Source: Echinometra lucunter (Eukaryota > Echinodermata > Echinoidea > Camarodonta > Echinometridae). Taken from it: 64,000 bases of DNA. This document shows, piece by piece, positions 10,840 through 23,074 of this stretch. The notes beneath the pieces were generated by a model that made no database searches, had not been told where the DNA came from, and saw only the letters and a list, made by a program, of their open reading frames with translations. The translations under genes and the position numbers were made by a program. Where the stretch lies: NCBI GenBank assembly GCA_029962745.1, contig CM057153.1, positions 12,058,518 to 12,122,517 of the forward strand, written 5' to 3'. Every line of letters starts with the position of its first letter. Position 1 is the stretch's first letter.

Positions 10840-13195
10840 GATTATCTGACGACCAATTCCACCACTCTAATTTCTATGGAAAATTAGTAGACATAGTACT
10901 TGTCATGGGGGTATACAACTGTATACATAATGATTTTGATACTGTATGATAGATTCTCCCTACCAAAGCATGGGTTACTAAAAGAGTGGCCCGCGGGGTA
11001 GATTTGCGAGCTTACGTCAATTCAATATCAGTTTGTTGTCCTTGGAAATTCGTTTTGCTCACATTTACAAACATCAGATCAAAATAACTTTACATACACA
11101 ACATATCATATTTCATGACATAGAAATTTCTTTAGAATATTGTTATTATAGACAAGGCATGTGGGTCGTTACATTAAGTGTTCGAGTGAACGAGATGGTC
11201 TGGAACGATTACAGAAATAATATTACAAAGATAAAGAACGTAAAATCCAGGTGGTATGTTGATTGTATATGCGGATAGAAAAAGGAACGAAGGAATTTAG
11301 AAAACGTTGAGTGCGACACTTCATTGACCGAAGTCGTTTACCAGAACGCATAAAAACATAACAAGGAAAGAGTGGCTGATTTTTGTTTTTCATTATTTGA
11401 TTTACTTGTAGAATTATTTTGGATTCACATGCTTCATTCAAATTTTGAGTTTCGCCTATGATCTTTCCTGCTTGTTTGGTGATTCTCTGAAGTTTGCTAA
11501 AGTCCTTGTTCTTACATGTAAGAACAAGTCTATACACAAGAGCAAGGGGCAAATCCAGTGCCATTTTTCATTATTAGATACCACATACATGTACATTAAA
11601 AGTGTTGACTGAGTGTTGACAAAGCCAACCGCCCCGCTCTCGTGTCGCGATGAGAAAACAAATTAGCTAATACGTCTGGTTATCATCGATTGCAGGCATT
11701 CGACTGTTATGTTGCACTGTCGCAAACCATTGATGGAACAGATATTTGCTTGATTAAATTTGCTCCGTTTTATGCAAACATCATTTTGTCTGTCTAGACA
11801 CATTCAGCAGAATTCCCATAATTTCTTTTAAATATTTTTCTCTGGGTGTGTCTGTATTCATTTTAAATATCATTATTTCCTCAATGAATGTTTCCAGTCT
11901 GTGTTTATTTTCAGGGGTGAGCTTGATTTTTACACACACAATGCACACGTGCGCACTATATTTTCATGTAATATATAATAACGCGTGTGTGCGCGCGTTT
12001 GTGTGTGGGTGTGTATTACGGCTTAGTCGTCAGCCATTAGCAGTCGTGAGGTTGAGACCGCCGTCCGTCTTCTTCTCCCAGGAGAGCTAGCAAAGCATGC
12101 CGTGAGCGAGGGCACCAAAGCGGCGACAAAATACACCACCTCCAAGTAAACACAAAACAAATAAGTTCTCCCTAAAACATATCCCCGTATTTTATTTTAT
12201 GTTTTGTGTTTAGATAGGTCACATCACTGTCCAATAGAATCCGGAATCGGACAAAAATGGCAATTTTCAGGGCCACAAAGAAAAAAAATCTCACTACACT
12301 CAGCATCATTTTTCTCATTCGGTTTGAAGTCTTACTTCTTCACGTTTGTCCATCCGTCCTTTTGCGTTACACTTATAAGCACAAATAGGTAAAGAGATAT
12401 TAACACAGAAGAGAAAAAAAGAACAAAATGAAAAAAAAAAGGAAGTTATGGGGGATGCAGGCAAAGAAGGCAGTGATCCACGTGTAAAGCGCGTCGAAGT
12501 ATTCACGGAATGCGCTATATAATGTAACATAACATGATTCTGTAAGGGCAAGGCTGAGGGTAGTCGCCTCTTAATCATACGTGGCTCGTCTCTGTTAATG
12601 AAATTATTTCGATTAATCATTAAGTTTTCGAATCAATTTTTTGCTACTGGTATCCAGGTAAAAGGGAAATTCTGGATATTAAAGAAATTTAATTCAACCG
12701 AGGCGTATATACCCAATGATTGTCTTTCGATTTTACCTACATTTCTGAGCGTTGTCATAACCACAAACAGTAATATCCATTATCAAAGGTATTTTTTCTT
12801 TTATCACGGCTTGTAGCTTGACAGTGGTAAGGCCGTCGACGAACGTATTCCCCCCCCCCCCCTGTAGTATAATCATTCTCATGTCTTTGATCACGAACGA
12901 TATAAGACAACTGATATAAGACAACCGAGATAAGATATTTAACATAAGATAATACTTCGGTTAAACTGTCAGTGATCTGCCTTACGCCTTGGGTGGGGAC
13001 GACACGTTTTCAACATAACGTACTTTTCTATGCAGTATGCATACCTTACTGGGGGTACCCAATGCTGAAACAATGTTAGCTCATTTAAAAGAGCATGATT
13101 TTATTAGCAGAAAATCATCCGCCTAAAGTTTTTTAAAAAGTCGTGTTGCCAATGAAATCCCCAAATGTGGTAAGATTTCAGGATATTTTTGACCC
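10840..13195. other. Intergenic DNA without recognised genes
   Basis: AT-rich with (AC)/(GT)-rich patches near 11933-12016 and a C run near 12850-12861. A minus-strand frame over 11223-11564 has no splice context or family resemblance that I can support. Confidence 0.5.
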
Positions 13196-13220
13196 CTCAG
13201 CTGTGACCCAGTTTCAACTG

Positions 13221-13262
13221 GGTACCCACTTTGACGTCAAAATGACGTCAAAGTGGGTACCT
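13221..13262. promoter_or_regulatory. Palindrome with two perfect CRE octamers
   Basis: GGTACCCACTTTGACGTCA is followed by three A residues and then its reverse complement, giving a 42-bp near-perfect palindrome. It holds TGACGTCA at 13232-13239 and 13243-13250. A related GGGTACCCACTTTTACGTCA lies near 13347. TGACGTCA is the consensus for CREB/ATF factors. No neighbouring gene links it to regulation, and it may simply be part of a mobile element. Confidence 0.6.
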
Positions 13263-13579
13263 TGTCGCGCACTTCTAGCAAAATGCGCGCAAGGTATAAT
13301 ACATGTTGTACAGTCTAGCGCGTAGCACAACTGCAATGCGCGAAGCTGGGTACCCACTTTTACGTCATACCTCATACTCAATTTTTTTTCGTCAGCTCAT
13401 AACTTTTCATGAGAAAATTAGCCAAAATGCATTGATTTCGATTAAAAATCATCATATTTTTAATGTAATTCTTCTTAGAATTCTATTCTCGATCACATAT
13501 CAAAATTTTGTTTACCATTGTGTAATCACTTTAAGGACGTTTCACAGTTATGTTTCTGCGCATCCCTACCGCGCAGGTT

Positions 13580-13640
13580 AAAATGTCACGCGCACAGCTG
13601 ATTGATCAGCTGTGCGCATCAGCTGATCATTGCTCGCAGT
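13580..13640. repeat. GCGCACAGCTGAT palindrome cluster
   Basis: GCGCACAGCTGAT and ATCAGCTGTGCGC face each other across TG, followed by another ATCAGCTGATCAT. The CAGCTG cores are E-box sequences. It probably belongs to the same short element as the CRE palindrome upstream; its borders are not resolved. Confidence 0.5.
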
Positions 13641-14239
13641 GCACAGCGCAGATGCAACACCGAGCCTGCCGAGCTGGCCGGCCTGGAGCGCAGCAGCTAG
13701 CTGTCGCTGGTTTTGGTTTACAAAATTGACTAGATTTACATTCGTCATGTTAATATGGTAACAATTACCATTGATTGTAAAGCCTGTTTAAAGCTTTAGT
13801 AAAGATTCACAGGGCTCTCACTTCACTTTTTTTTTCCTTGGTTGCCAGCCAGGCAACCAATACAATTTGTTAGGTTTCCTAATGACAAATTATGTGGTCA
13901 CAGTGATACGTTCAAATAACAATAGCATTGTGTAATGAAATTTAATGTGAATCGGCGAATGTTGCTCGCGATTCGCAATTCGAGTGCTTTCTTTGGTGGG
14001 AAAACCCTTTTTTGGAGGCCCTACTCTCAGAAAACTGAATACTGCATACCTGAGGGGATATTTTTACCTATTTCTGCAGGCATTATTCCTGTGATTAATT
14101 GAGAAGTCCAATGAAAAGTGTTTATATAATCTCAGGAAAACCTGGACCGGATGTCTGCATTATAGACTAATTAATGAAGAGATATTCCTTAAACCTGTTA
14201 GTAATGAACAAACACTAGTACTTGCCTACTTGGGTAACA

Positions 14240-14490
14240 TTACTAATCTTGTTGCTCTGTCTTGAAAGCCTTTGGCAAGCTTTCCGGTTGTCAACAACAA
14301 CCGATGATTGAAAGGTATGCATAAAATTTGAATATGTTAGTAAATTTCTATTAGCTACAAAAATAACTTGGAATCAAGTTTGCGTACACTACTTGTTGCT
14401 ATGTCAGTCAAGCCTGTGACAAGCATTCAGGGTGTCAAGAACCGCCATTGTTTTAAAAGGTATATATAAAATTTGAATATGCATGTGTGA
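14240..14490. repeat. Diverged tandem repeat, about 141 bp
   Basis: CTTGTTGCTCTGTC...ATAAAATTTGAATATG near 14249 recurs in diverged form near 14390 (CTTGTTGCTATGTC...ATAAAATTTGAATATG). It is followed by a stretch rich in GACTAAT motifs (14560-14770). No coding potential. Confidence 0.6.
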
Positions 14491-14794
14491 AATTAGTTCC
14501 CATGACTGACAGCTTACCTCAGCACCACGTCATGTCATCATTTATAATGATTAGTAAAAAGGCTAATGAAAGACTAATGTAAGACTAACTGATTTCAGTG
14601 TAGGACTATTTACGGACCAATTCTTTCTCATGCAATACTAATTATTTCCAGGATTACTCAAATAAGACATAATTTGATTGACTAATTAATATTAGTCAGT
14701 TTAAGAACAAATGACTAATCATTTCTTAGTCAAATAAGACATAGTGAATGACTAATCTTTTTAGTAATTTGACCAACTTTCGTTTTCAGTGTAG

Positions 14795-15302
14795 ATTCTC
14801 AGCCTTTTGCATGTTTTTGGCGCTTTTTGTGGTTTTCAAGCAGATTCGCAACTATTAGGGCGACGATAGTTCAAAAACAAGCACATGGACCCCACTATTT
14901 TAATGTTTAATCTCTTCAGTATACTTTCCTCTACAATTCTAGAGAGAAAGACGAATATGACATGTGTTTTGAATGTTTGGGACCATAAAATTGAATCGGC
15001 CGTATTTTGGATTAGATTCTCGGCCTTTTGCATGTTTTTGGCGCGATTTTGTGGTTTTCAAGCCAATTAGCAAATATTAGGGCGACGATAGTTCAAAAGC
15101 AAGCACATGGACCCCACTCTTTTAATGTTTAATCTCTTCAGTATACTTTCCTCTACAATTCTAGAGAGAAAGACGAATATGACATGTGTTTTGAATGTTT
15201 GGGACCATAAAATTGAATCGGCCGTATTTTGGATTAGATTCTCAGCCTTTTGCATGTTTTGGCGCGTTTTTGTGGTTTTCAAGCCAATTCGCAACTATTG
15301 GG
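14795..15302. repeat. 222-bp satellite monomers, left block
   Basis: Full monomers start at 14860 and 15082 with GCGACGATAGTTCAAAA, and a partial monomer precedes them. Each contains GCACATGGACCCCACT and CAATTCTAGAGAGAAAGACG. The same unit recurs at 17171, 19248 and 19470 and in decayed form near 19690 and 19905. A short minus-strand frame starting MQKAEN is shared by the copies, but this simply reflects repeat identity. Confidence 0.85.
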
Positions 15303-17170
15303 GCGACGCACCGTGGGCCAGGATAGCTCCAAAGTGCGCCAAAATTCATATTCACTCAGTTTTACTCTAATAGTATGGTTAAATGATGGGTTTAAGGGTA
15401 ATCAGACACGTAGAATCCCGGTGAAAACAATTTCAAACACATGTGACGTCATTAAAACACTGATTTCTGATTGGCTGCCGAAATCACTGAGAGCTTATGT
15501 CTCTATGAGCCATTCGAAGTTCTTCTCAATAAACTTTGCACAAATATGTCATTGCTTTTCCCCTCTACATATCTCAGTATAATGTACAGAAAGTCTTTTA
15601 TAGGTATGAATGTTTAAAGTGATTCTTCGGGTATCATGGAGTTAACGAACACCCCCCCCCCCTCCCCGTTATCGACGGCCATAGCCCTTCCGATAATGCA
15701 ATCCATCATGGATTATTGGCAATGATACCTCTCCCCATTTTTAAATTCTGGGGGTAAGTCACTGTCAGGCGCGTAACTAGGATTTTTACGGGGGGTCGAC
15801 TTTGGAAATAGTGGACCTTTTTGAGGAAGTGACAATTGCGAGCGCGAAGCGCGAGCGGAAATTTTGGTTTATAGTAACCTGAAGGCAGAGCAATTTTGCC
15901 TCTCATTTATTCTTGAACTCCTAAAACTGATGATAACCTAATTAACCTTCCCCTAATAAATGCAAGCGCGAAGCGCGAGCGGAAAAGTCCCCATAAAATA
16001 AATTATACTTCTTTGTAATTCTTTCTTATAACTCTCAAAATAAAAGCATGCGAGCGTGAAGCGCAAGCGGAAATTTTGCCATAGCCCGGCCTGTTTTTGT
16101 TTTGTTCAAGCAAACACCCCCCCCCCCCCCCCCCCCCCCCCCCCCAGTTACGGGCCTGGTAATCAAGAGTTTCATGAGTTAAAGTTACGTGATATGTATT
16201 TATTTTTTTTTCTCTCTCTCTCTCTCTCTCTTTCTTCTTTTTTTCTTTTCTCTCTCTCTCTCTTTTTTTTGCTCCGCCAATAGGGGGGGGGGGCCGCGGC
16301 CGCTTCGGCCCCCTGGATCCGCCTATGCCATAGGATAAGTTTGCCCCTTCCCACTTACCCTCCTCCTTCTCGTCTACCTAGTAGAAACCCCCCGTAGGGT
16401 GAGGTTGCCCCCATCCAACCAGCCCTCCTCTTTCCCGTCTACCTAGAAACCCCCCCCCCCTTAGTTAGGATATGAGGTTACCCCCTTCCAACCAGCACTC
16501 CTCCTTCCCCTCTACCTTGAAATACCCTGTAGGATCAGTTTACCCCCTTCCAACCCTCCTCCTTCCCGTCTATCTATACATCACTATGCATCTATGCATC
16601 ACTACTGTGACATGATCTTTTATTTTAGGTCACTGACCGATCAGATAAATGATTGACGGAGTAATGGCATCGCTGTAATCAGCAAATGTATTGGGAAGGT
16701 GAATAGGTATTGTTTCTTTTGTATGATCTATATCCCAGGGCTTATGGATTCTTAACAATACCTCGAGACAATACTAATGGCATTCAAGGCAACTGACTCC
16801 AAAACCTGTTAAATTCATATTCCGTCATAGAAACGAACATGTCAACAATAATAATAGGCACTTTTTCATAGGATACGACTAGCAGTTTAATCTTTCTTTA
16901 AAAACAAGCCGAAAACACAATCCACACGAATCACTGGATACTAATCAGTGCTTTACAATGGCGGATCCGGCGGGGGGGGGGGGGGGGGGAGGGGGGGAGG
17001 GGGGGGAGGGGCTCATATCATAAGGGGCAGCAACCGGGCTAAAATCTGCCTGTACGTTTTGAGCACCCTTGATAATACATTTCATTTCCAATCAGAAATG
17101 AAACAGATTTTGGTAGTATAGTCGACACGTCCACCCTCTACCGATCAACTGAGAAATATGTTACGTCGTC
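15082..17170. repeat. 2.09-kb tandem duplication, copy 1
   Basis: This unit consists of one 222-bp monomer followed by about 1.87 kb of unrelated sequence, and it is repeated almost identically at 17171-19247. Inside are CAGGCGCGTAACTAGG near 15767 and its inverse-like CAGTTACGGGCCTG near 16144, suggesting a hAT-type end pair. There are also GCGCGAAGCGCGAGCGG-like motifs, a C run of about 30 at 16116-16145, a (CT)n tract at 16211-16268 and G runs near 16284 and 16973-17010. No gene is present. Confidence 0.9.
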
Positions 17171-18324
17171 GCGACGATAGTTCAAAAACAAGCACATGGA
17201 CCCCACTCTTTTAATGTTTAATCTCTTCAGTATACTTTCCTCTACAATTCTAGAGAGAAAGACGAATATGACATGGGTTTTGAATGTTTGGGACCATAAA
17301 ATTGAATCGGCCGTATTCTGGATTAGATTCTCAGCCTTTTGCATGTTTTTGGCGCGTTTTTGTGGTTTTCAAGTCAATTCGCAACTATTGGGGCGACGCA
17401 CCGTGGGCCAGGATAGCTCCAAAGTGCGCCAAAATTCATATTCACTCAGTTTTACTCTAATAGTATGGTTAAATGATGGGTTTAAGGGTAATCAGACACG
17501 TAGAATCCAATGAAAACAATTTCAAACACATGTGACGTCATTAAAACACTGATTTCTGATTGGCTGCCGAAATCACTGAGAGCTTATGTCTTTATGAGCC
17601 ATTCGAAGTTCTTCTCAATAAACTTTGCACAAATATGTCATTGCTTTTCCCCTCTACATATCTCAGTATAATGTACAGAAAGTCTTTTATAGGTATGAAT
17701 GTTTAAAGTGATTCTTCGGGTATCATGGAGTTAACGAACACCCCCCCCCCCCCTCCCCGTTATCGACGGCCATAGCCCTTCCGATAATGCAATCCATCAT
17801 GGATTATTGGCAATGATACTTCTCCCCATTTTTAAATTATGGGGGTAAGTCACTGTCAGGCGCGTAACTAGGATTTTTACGGGGGTTCGACTTTGGAAAT
17901 AGTGGACCTTTTTGAGGAAGTGACAATTGCGAGCGCGAAGAGCGAGCGGAAATTTTGGTTTATAATAACCTGAAGGCAGAGCAATTTTGCCTCTCATTTA
18001 TTCTTGAACTCCTAAAACTGATGATAACCTAATTAACCTCCCCCTAATAAATGCAAGCGCGAAGCGCGAGCGGAAAAGTCCCCATAAAATAAATTATACT
18101 TCTTTGTAATTCTTTCTTATAACTCTCAAAATAAAAGCATGCGAGCGTGAAGCGCAAGCGGAAATTTTGCCATAGCCTGACCTGTTTTTGTTTTGTTCAA
18201 GCGAACATCCCCCCCCCCCCCCCCCCCAGTTACGGGCCTGGTAATCAAGAGTTTCATGAGTTAAAGTTACGTGATATGTATTTATTTATTTATTTTTCTT
18301 TTTTCTCTCTCTTTCTTTTTTTTT

Positions 18325-18361
<37 letters not shown>

Positions 18362-19247
18362 GCTCCGCCAATGGGGGGGGGGGGGGGGGGGGGCGCGGCC
18401 GCTTCGGCCGCCTGGATCCACCTATGCCAAAGGATAGGTTTACCCCTTCCAACTTACCCTCCTCCTTCTCGTCTACCTAGTAGAAACCCCCCGTAGGGTG
18501 AGGTTGCCCCCATCCAACCAGCCCTCCTCTTTCCCGTCTACCTAGAAACCCCCCTTAGTTAGGATATGAGGTTACCCCCTTCCAACCAGCACTCCTCCTT
18601 CCCCTCTACCTTGAAATACCCTGTAGGATGAGTTTACCCCCCTTCCAACCCTCCTCCTTCCCGTCTATCTATACATCACTATGCATCTATGCATCACTGC
18701 TGTGACATGATCTTTTATTTTAGGTCACTGACCGATCAGATAAATGATTGACGGAGTAATGGCATCGCTGTAATCAGCAAATGTATTGGGAAGGTGAATA
18801 GGTATTGTTTCTTTTGTATGATCTATATCCCAGGGCTTATGGATTCTTAACAATACCTCGAGACTATACTAATGGCATTCAAGGCAACTGACTCCAACAC
18901 CTGTTAAATTCATATTCCGTCATAGAAACGAACATGTCAACAATAATAATAGGCACGTTTTCATAGGATACGACTAGCAGTTTTATCTTTCTTTAAAAAC
19001 AAGCCGAAAACACAATCCACACGGATCACTGCATACTAATCAGTGCTTTACAATGGCGGATCCGGCAGGGGTGGGGGGGGGGGGGGGGCTCATATCATAA
19101 GGGGCAGCAACTGGGCTAAAATCTGCCTGTACGTTTTGAGCACCCTTGATAATCCATTTCATTTCCAATCAGAAATGAAACAGATTTGGGTAGTATAGTC
19201 GACACGTCCACCCTCTACCGATCAACTGAGAAATATGTTATGTCGTC
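17171..19247. repeat. 2.09-kb tandem duplication, copy 2
   Basis: Near-identical to the preceding 2.09 kb, with most length differences in the C, G and CT homopolymer tracts. Substitutions are sparse, so the duplication is young. The copies are bounded by satellite monomers, consistent with unequal crossing over between monomers. Confidence 0.9.
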
Positions 19248-19935
19248 GCGACGATAGTTCAAAAACAAGCACATGGACCCCACTTTTTTAATGTTTAATC
19301 TCTTCAGTTTACTTTCCTCTACAATTCTAGAGAGAAAGACGAATATGACATGGGTTTTGAATGTTTGGGACCATAAAATTGAATCGGCCGCATTTTGGAT
19401 TGGATTCTCAGCCTTTTGCATGTTTTTGGCGCGTTTTTGTGGTTTTCAAGCCAATTCGCAACTACTGGGGCGACGATAGTTCAAAACGAGCACATGGACC
19501 CCACTCTTTTAATGTTTTAATCTCTTCAATATACTTTCCTCTACAATTCTAGAGGGAAAGACGAATATGACATGGGTTTTGAATATTTGGGACCATAAAA
19601 TTGAATCGGGCGCATTTTGGATAAGATTCTCAGTCTTTTGCATGTTTTTGGCGCGTTTTTGTGGTTTTCAAGCCTATTCACAGCCATTAGGGCGCCGACA
19701 GCTTGAAAACGAGCACATTAACCCCCCTTTTTTAATGTGTTTACCCCTTTAGTAGGCATTCCTCTACAACTTTGCAAATTTTCATGAAAATGACATGGAT
19801 TTTGAATAAAGTGCAGCTTAAACTGTCCTTTTTATTTTTCGTGTAGATTCCAAGCCTCTAAGATTATTGTTTTTGTCCTTTTTGGCACATTTTCGCCACA
19901 TGAGGGCGCTGCTAGTTTAAAGAGAAGTACAAATG
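19248..19935. repeat. 222-bp satellite monomers, right block
   Basis: Monomers start at 19248 and 19470. More diverged copies follow near 19690 (GGGCGCCGACAGCTTGAAAAC) and 19905 (GAGGGCGCTGCTAGTTTAAA). Divergence increases away from the duplicated block, as expected at the edge of a satellite array. Confidence 0.8.
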
Positions 19936-21740
19936 GCCCAGTTTAAACAGTCTTTCCACCTTTGTCGTACATTTCGCTACAAACCTGGAAAATTTGATGA
20001 AGTTTAATAGGATTTTGACAGAGTAAAAGTGATTTATACTCGTTTGTCGAAATCGTGAGGTCTAATAGAGGCCTAAATCTCTTGACTGCGTCATTTTATC
20101 TGCCATCAAATTATGGCAACTTCAAAGTCCCGTAGAAAAAAAATAAGCACATGAACCTATATTATTTTTTGCATTTTGGGCCTACATAGGTACCAAAGTA
20201 ACTCTATGCAAAATCTGGAGGAAATGACATGGATTTCATTTTAACTGTGGAACGTCCTTAATGTCGAATTTTATTTTCTTTATTTCGTTAGAATAATCTA
20301 TACTCCCTTTCATACCTCATGCTATCATAGCACCTAGAATGACTAAAATAATTTTACACGAATTCTAGTTCTTAAACCGCTTTCCTTACGAATTGAGCTC
20401 AGCAAAATCAACAAAAAGTCTGAGAAAGGATGCAAAAGTTTGAACATTATAGTAATTCTATACAACCTGAAAAATTGGACTTTAAATCGTTCCCTTTTTA
20501 ACAATTTATTATTTAACTGATTAAAAGCAAAGCATATAGTACAATTAGTAAACACGTGATTAGTCTGTAGATACAATGAAAATTGTTTTTTGTAGGGTAG
20601 AAGTGAAAGTAAATCAAAAAAATGAAACTTCGAATTCATTTCCTTCTGAGACAATACCATTTGCTTAACTCCTCGTATGTTCAATTACTTTCGAGGCGAA
20701 AATAATGACAATTGCTATTTTAATATTTTCTTTAAATTCTTCTTCCTTTAGTGCAGTATTGATACTGATAATTATTTTATACATATCACTTAAGCACATT
20801 ATTAGTTTTACTGGTACAATGGTAGAGGAGAAAAGTAATGATCACGATTGTTTAATTCAATTGTACGAATGTGCACTGGTTAATATGGCAATGCACACAC
20901 ATGCAATAATAATAAAACATTAAAAAAGGCCTATATCCGATTAACGGAGCTTATGTTAAGGACGCCAAAGACATGAAGACATGACGGAGGCACGACTCAG
21001 TGAATAATTCATTAGGTAATCCTGGGTGATGTGTTCGCCGTTTAGAAAATATATATTACAATAAGTATACGGAAAGTGCAACAGGATTGAAGGCGACAGT
21101 GAAAGACTTGCACAAAAAGATGAATAATGACCCATTAAAATTAAATCACACGTTTATCATTTTGTACCATTTTGTACCATCTAATTTAATCGTGCTGTGC
21201 ACGGCAAGAGGGAGCGAACTTTTTTTTGTCTTTGCCTTATTTCTATTACATGTCATTACCAAAGTAGGCCTACATCACCTTTAAAAACTTTGATTGATAA
21301 ACATGATAAATGGGCCCAGATTTGGGGGGTAGAAGTACTTCAAAGAAATGTCAACGCTTTTAAATGCGTCCTTGTCCTAAACTGAAGTAAACTGACGTAG
21401 TGGAGGGGGGGGGGGTGTGCTGCGCCCCAAGAATTTTCATGACCAAGGTTTTTTGGTTGTTGTTTCAATTATTTTTGTATCTCTTCAATATTGCCGTTGC
21501 ATCCATTTTTCTCTGACATCTAGCCGATTTGACCCTTTTTTTATAATGTTATTCTTAATTTTCCTCGAGAAATCTCTTTTTGGCTTGTCAGCAGCTGGAC
21601 CCCTCCTGATTCTGTTTAGATGGCGCACCCCCCCCCCTAATATATGTATATATTCCCATTTTCATGGGAATATCAGGCAAAACTGTAAGAATCCATGTAA
21701 TAAATTGTATAATTTTTTTTGTAAAATACACAATCTTTTC
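19936..21740. other. Intergenic DNA without recognised genes
   Basis: AT-rich sequence. A minus-strand frame at 20343-20684 and short plus-strand frames have biased, AT-driven composition and no domain. A short TTTTGTACCAT duplication occurs near 21159. Nothing else is supportable. Confidence 0.5.
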
Positions 21741-21746
21741 TTCTAG

Positions 21747-21888
21747 AAAACAAGGCAAACTACCATCTGGACAGAAAATAGTCGCCATGATAAAAGATTA
21801 CAGAGACGAAGAATATAAAATAGCCAACAAAAAGGGGAAATTAGGGGTGCATTTAAGGAAATGGGAACAGATTGATGCATTTCTCTGA
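21747..21888 (+). CDS. Possible terminal coding exon of an unidentified gene
   Basis: A pyrimidine-rich tract ending TTTTCTTCTAG gives a good splice acceptor at 21745-21746. Behind it runs an open frame of 46 codons to TGA (21886-21888), entered with two bases of a codon supplied by an upstream exon. The peptide is hydrophilic and Lys/Asp/Glu-rich, beginning KQGKLPSGQKIVAMIKDYRD and ending KWEQIDAFL, unlike the leucine/phenylalanine-rich noise frames nearby. AATAAA follows at 22343-22348. I do not recognise the family and could not identify an upstream exon. It may be a real last exon, a fragment of a transposon gene, or chance. Confidence 0.3.
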
Positions 21889-22367
21889 TGTTCTTTTGTT
21901 TCCCCGTTTTTTTTTTTTTTAACGGAATGACGAACCGGAGCCGGATGCATGCCTGTATGTGTGTGTGTGGGGGGGGGGCGGGAGGGGTTGCAAGGCTGTG
22001 GGAGTGTATGACTGGAGGTTGTTTGAGGGTGTGTGAGTGTAGAGATTGGGGGTGGGGGGAGGGTATGCCTTCCTCTGTTACCTCCTTTTAATTTGAAAGT
22101 ATATGAAAGAAATCGTCATGTATAATTTGGTACATTTCCTATGTCTATTGATTGATGCATTGTATTGCTTTTTTTAAATTGGAATAATCAATCTTGTTTT
22201 GCAGTTATGGATAAGTTCATTATTTCATATTTGTGTTTATATTGATATAAATGTATTTCATTCAGTTTCCTTGTATATAAGCAACTATATGTGACTTATT
22301 GTGATTGTTCCATGAAATGTGATATTGATTTCAAGAGGAAGGAATAAAATATTATTCAAAACAAAAA

Positions 22368-22369
<2 letters not shown>

Positions 22370-22414
<45 letters not shown>

Positions 22415-22458
22415 AATTATTATTTTCCCACTTTCATTTCTTTCATTGTATATATATT

Positions 22459-22505
<47 letters not shown>
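22370..22505. repeat. Two (TA)n tracts around a SINE-tail-like segment
   Basis: (TA)n runs at about 22373-22411 and 22463-22503 bracket ATTATTTTCCCACTTTCATT followed by TCTTTCATTG. That segment matches the 3' part of the tRNA-derived repeat at about 26630-26657. I read it as a truncated copy of the same family followed by its TA tail. Confidence 0.6.
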
Positions 22506-22677
22506 TTCATTACACCACTGCAAAAGTACATTCTTTACCTAAAATCCTTTTTCGTACATTACAGATTTCTACTACCCGAATTATAATATATGTCGAGGTA
22601 AAATGCACGAGTTTTGATTCCCAAACCATAAACCACCAGCATGATTAAAAATTAACATTTAGGTTTTCTATCTGTAG

Positions 22678-22683
22678 TTTATT
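22678..22683 (-). terminator. Candidate poly(A) signal of the CUB/mucin gene
   Basis: TTTATT on the plus strand reads AATAAA on the minus strand, about 115 bases beyond the TAG stop at 22797-22799. This position suits the 3' end of the minus-strand gene. Confidence 0.55.
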
Positions 22684-22796
22684 GCACCTTGTCATGCCTT
22701 TAAAGTTTTATATATTAGGAGAATGTAGAATGTGATCAAACATAAGATAATATCTTTCCGGAAGAAAGCCCTCATTCGAGCAAAGACATTTTATGA

Positions 22797-23074
22797 CTAC
22801 TTCATGGTTGCCACATAGATATTTGAAGTCATATCTACAACAAGGTGTCCAACGATAGCGGTATGCCGACTGAGCAAGCACTTGCTTCTCTCCCAGTTAA
22901 AGGTAAAAGAGTCACACAGTGAACGGGATAAGCATTCTCTGCCACATTTTAAGGCCGACTTGATGTTATAGATGACTGATATGCTGTAAGGTTCAGTCAC
23001 AGTCTGGTGTGCGTACTCAAGTCTAAAGTTTGAAGCCCGGCTCCCAGGCAAAGAAGTGATGGATGATATTACAT
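22797..23074 (-). CDS. Exon 13: PAN/apple-like C-terminal module
   Basis: 278 nt ending in TAG at 22797-22799, with acceptor TTATTTTACCGCAG. About 92 residues. The spacing ALKCGRECLSRSLCDSFTFN followed by SKCLLS resembles the central helix and strands of PAN/apple domains, where conserved cysteines pin a helix to the sheet. These four cysteines are the only ones in the protein. PAN domains bind protein or carbohydrate ligands. The assignment rests on motif reading alone. Confidence 0.75.

Noticed and set aside
10269..10949. Several overlapping plus- and minus-strand frames of 60-135 codons
   Set aside because: They lie in the hairpin-rich MITE, whose GC-rich inverted units happen to lack stops.
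15767..16157. A hAT element with ends CAGGCGCGTAACTAGG and CAGTTACGGGCCTG
   Set aside because: The ends are plausible, but no matching 8-bp target duplication was found, so I did not list it as a separate element.
14836..19421. Conserved minus-strand frame beginning MQKAEN in several places
   Set aside because: It recurs because the 222-bp satellite monomer recurs. No longer context, initiation or splice signal distinguishes it from repeat identity.
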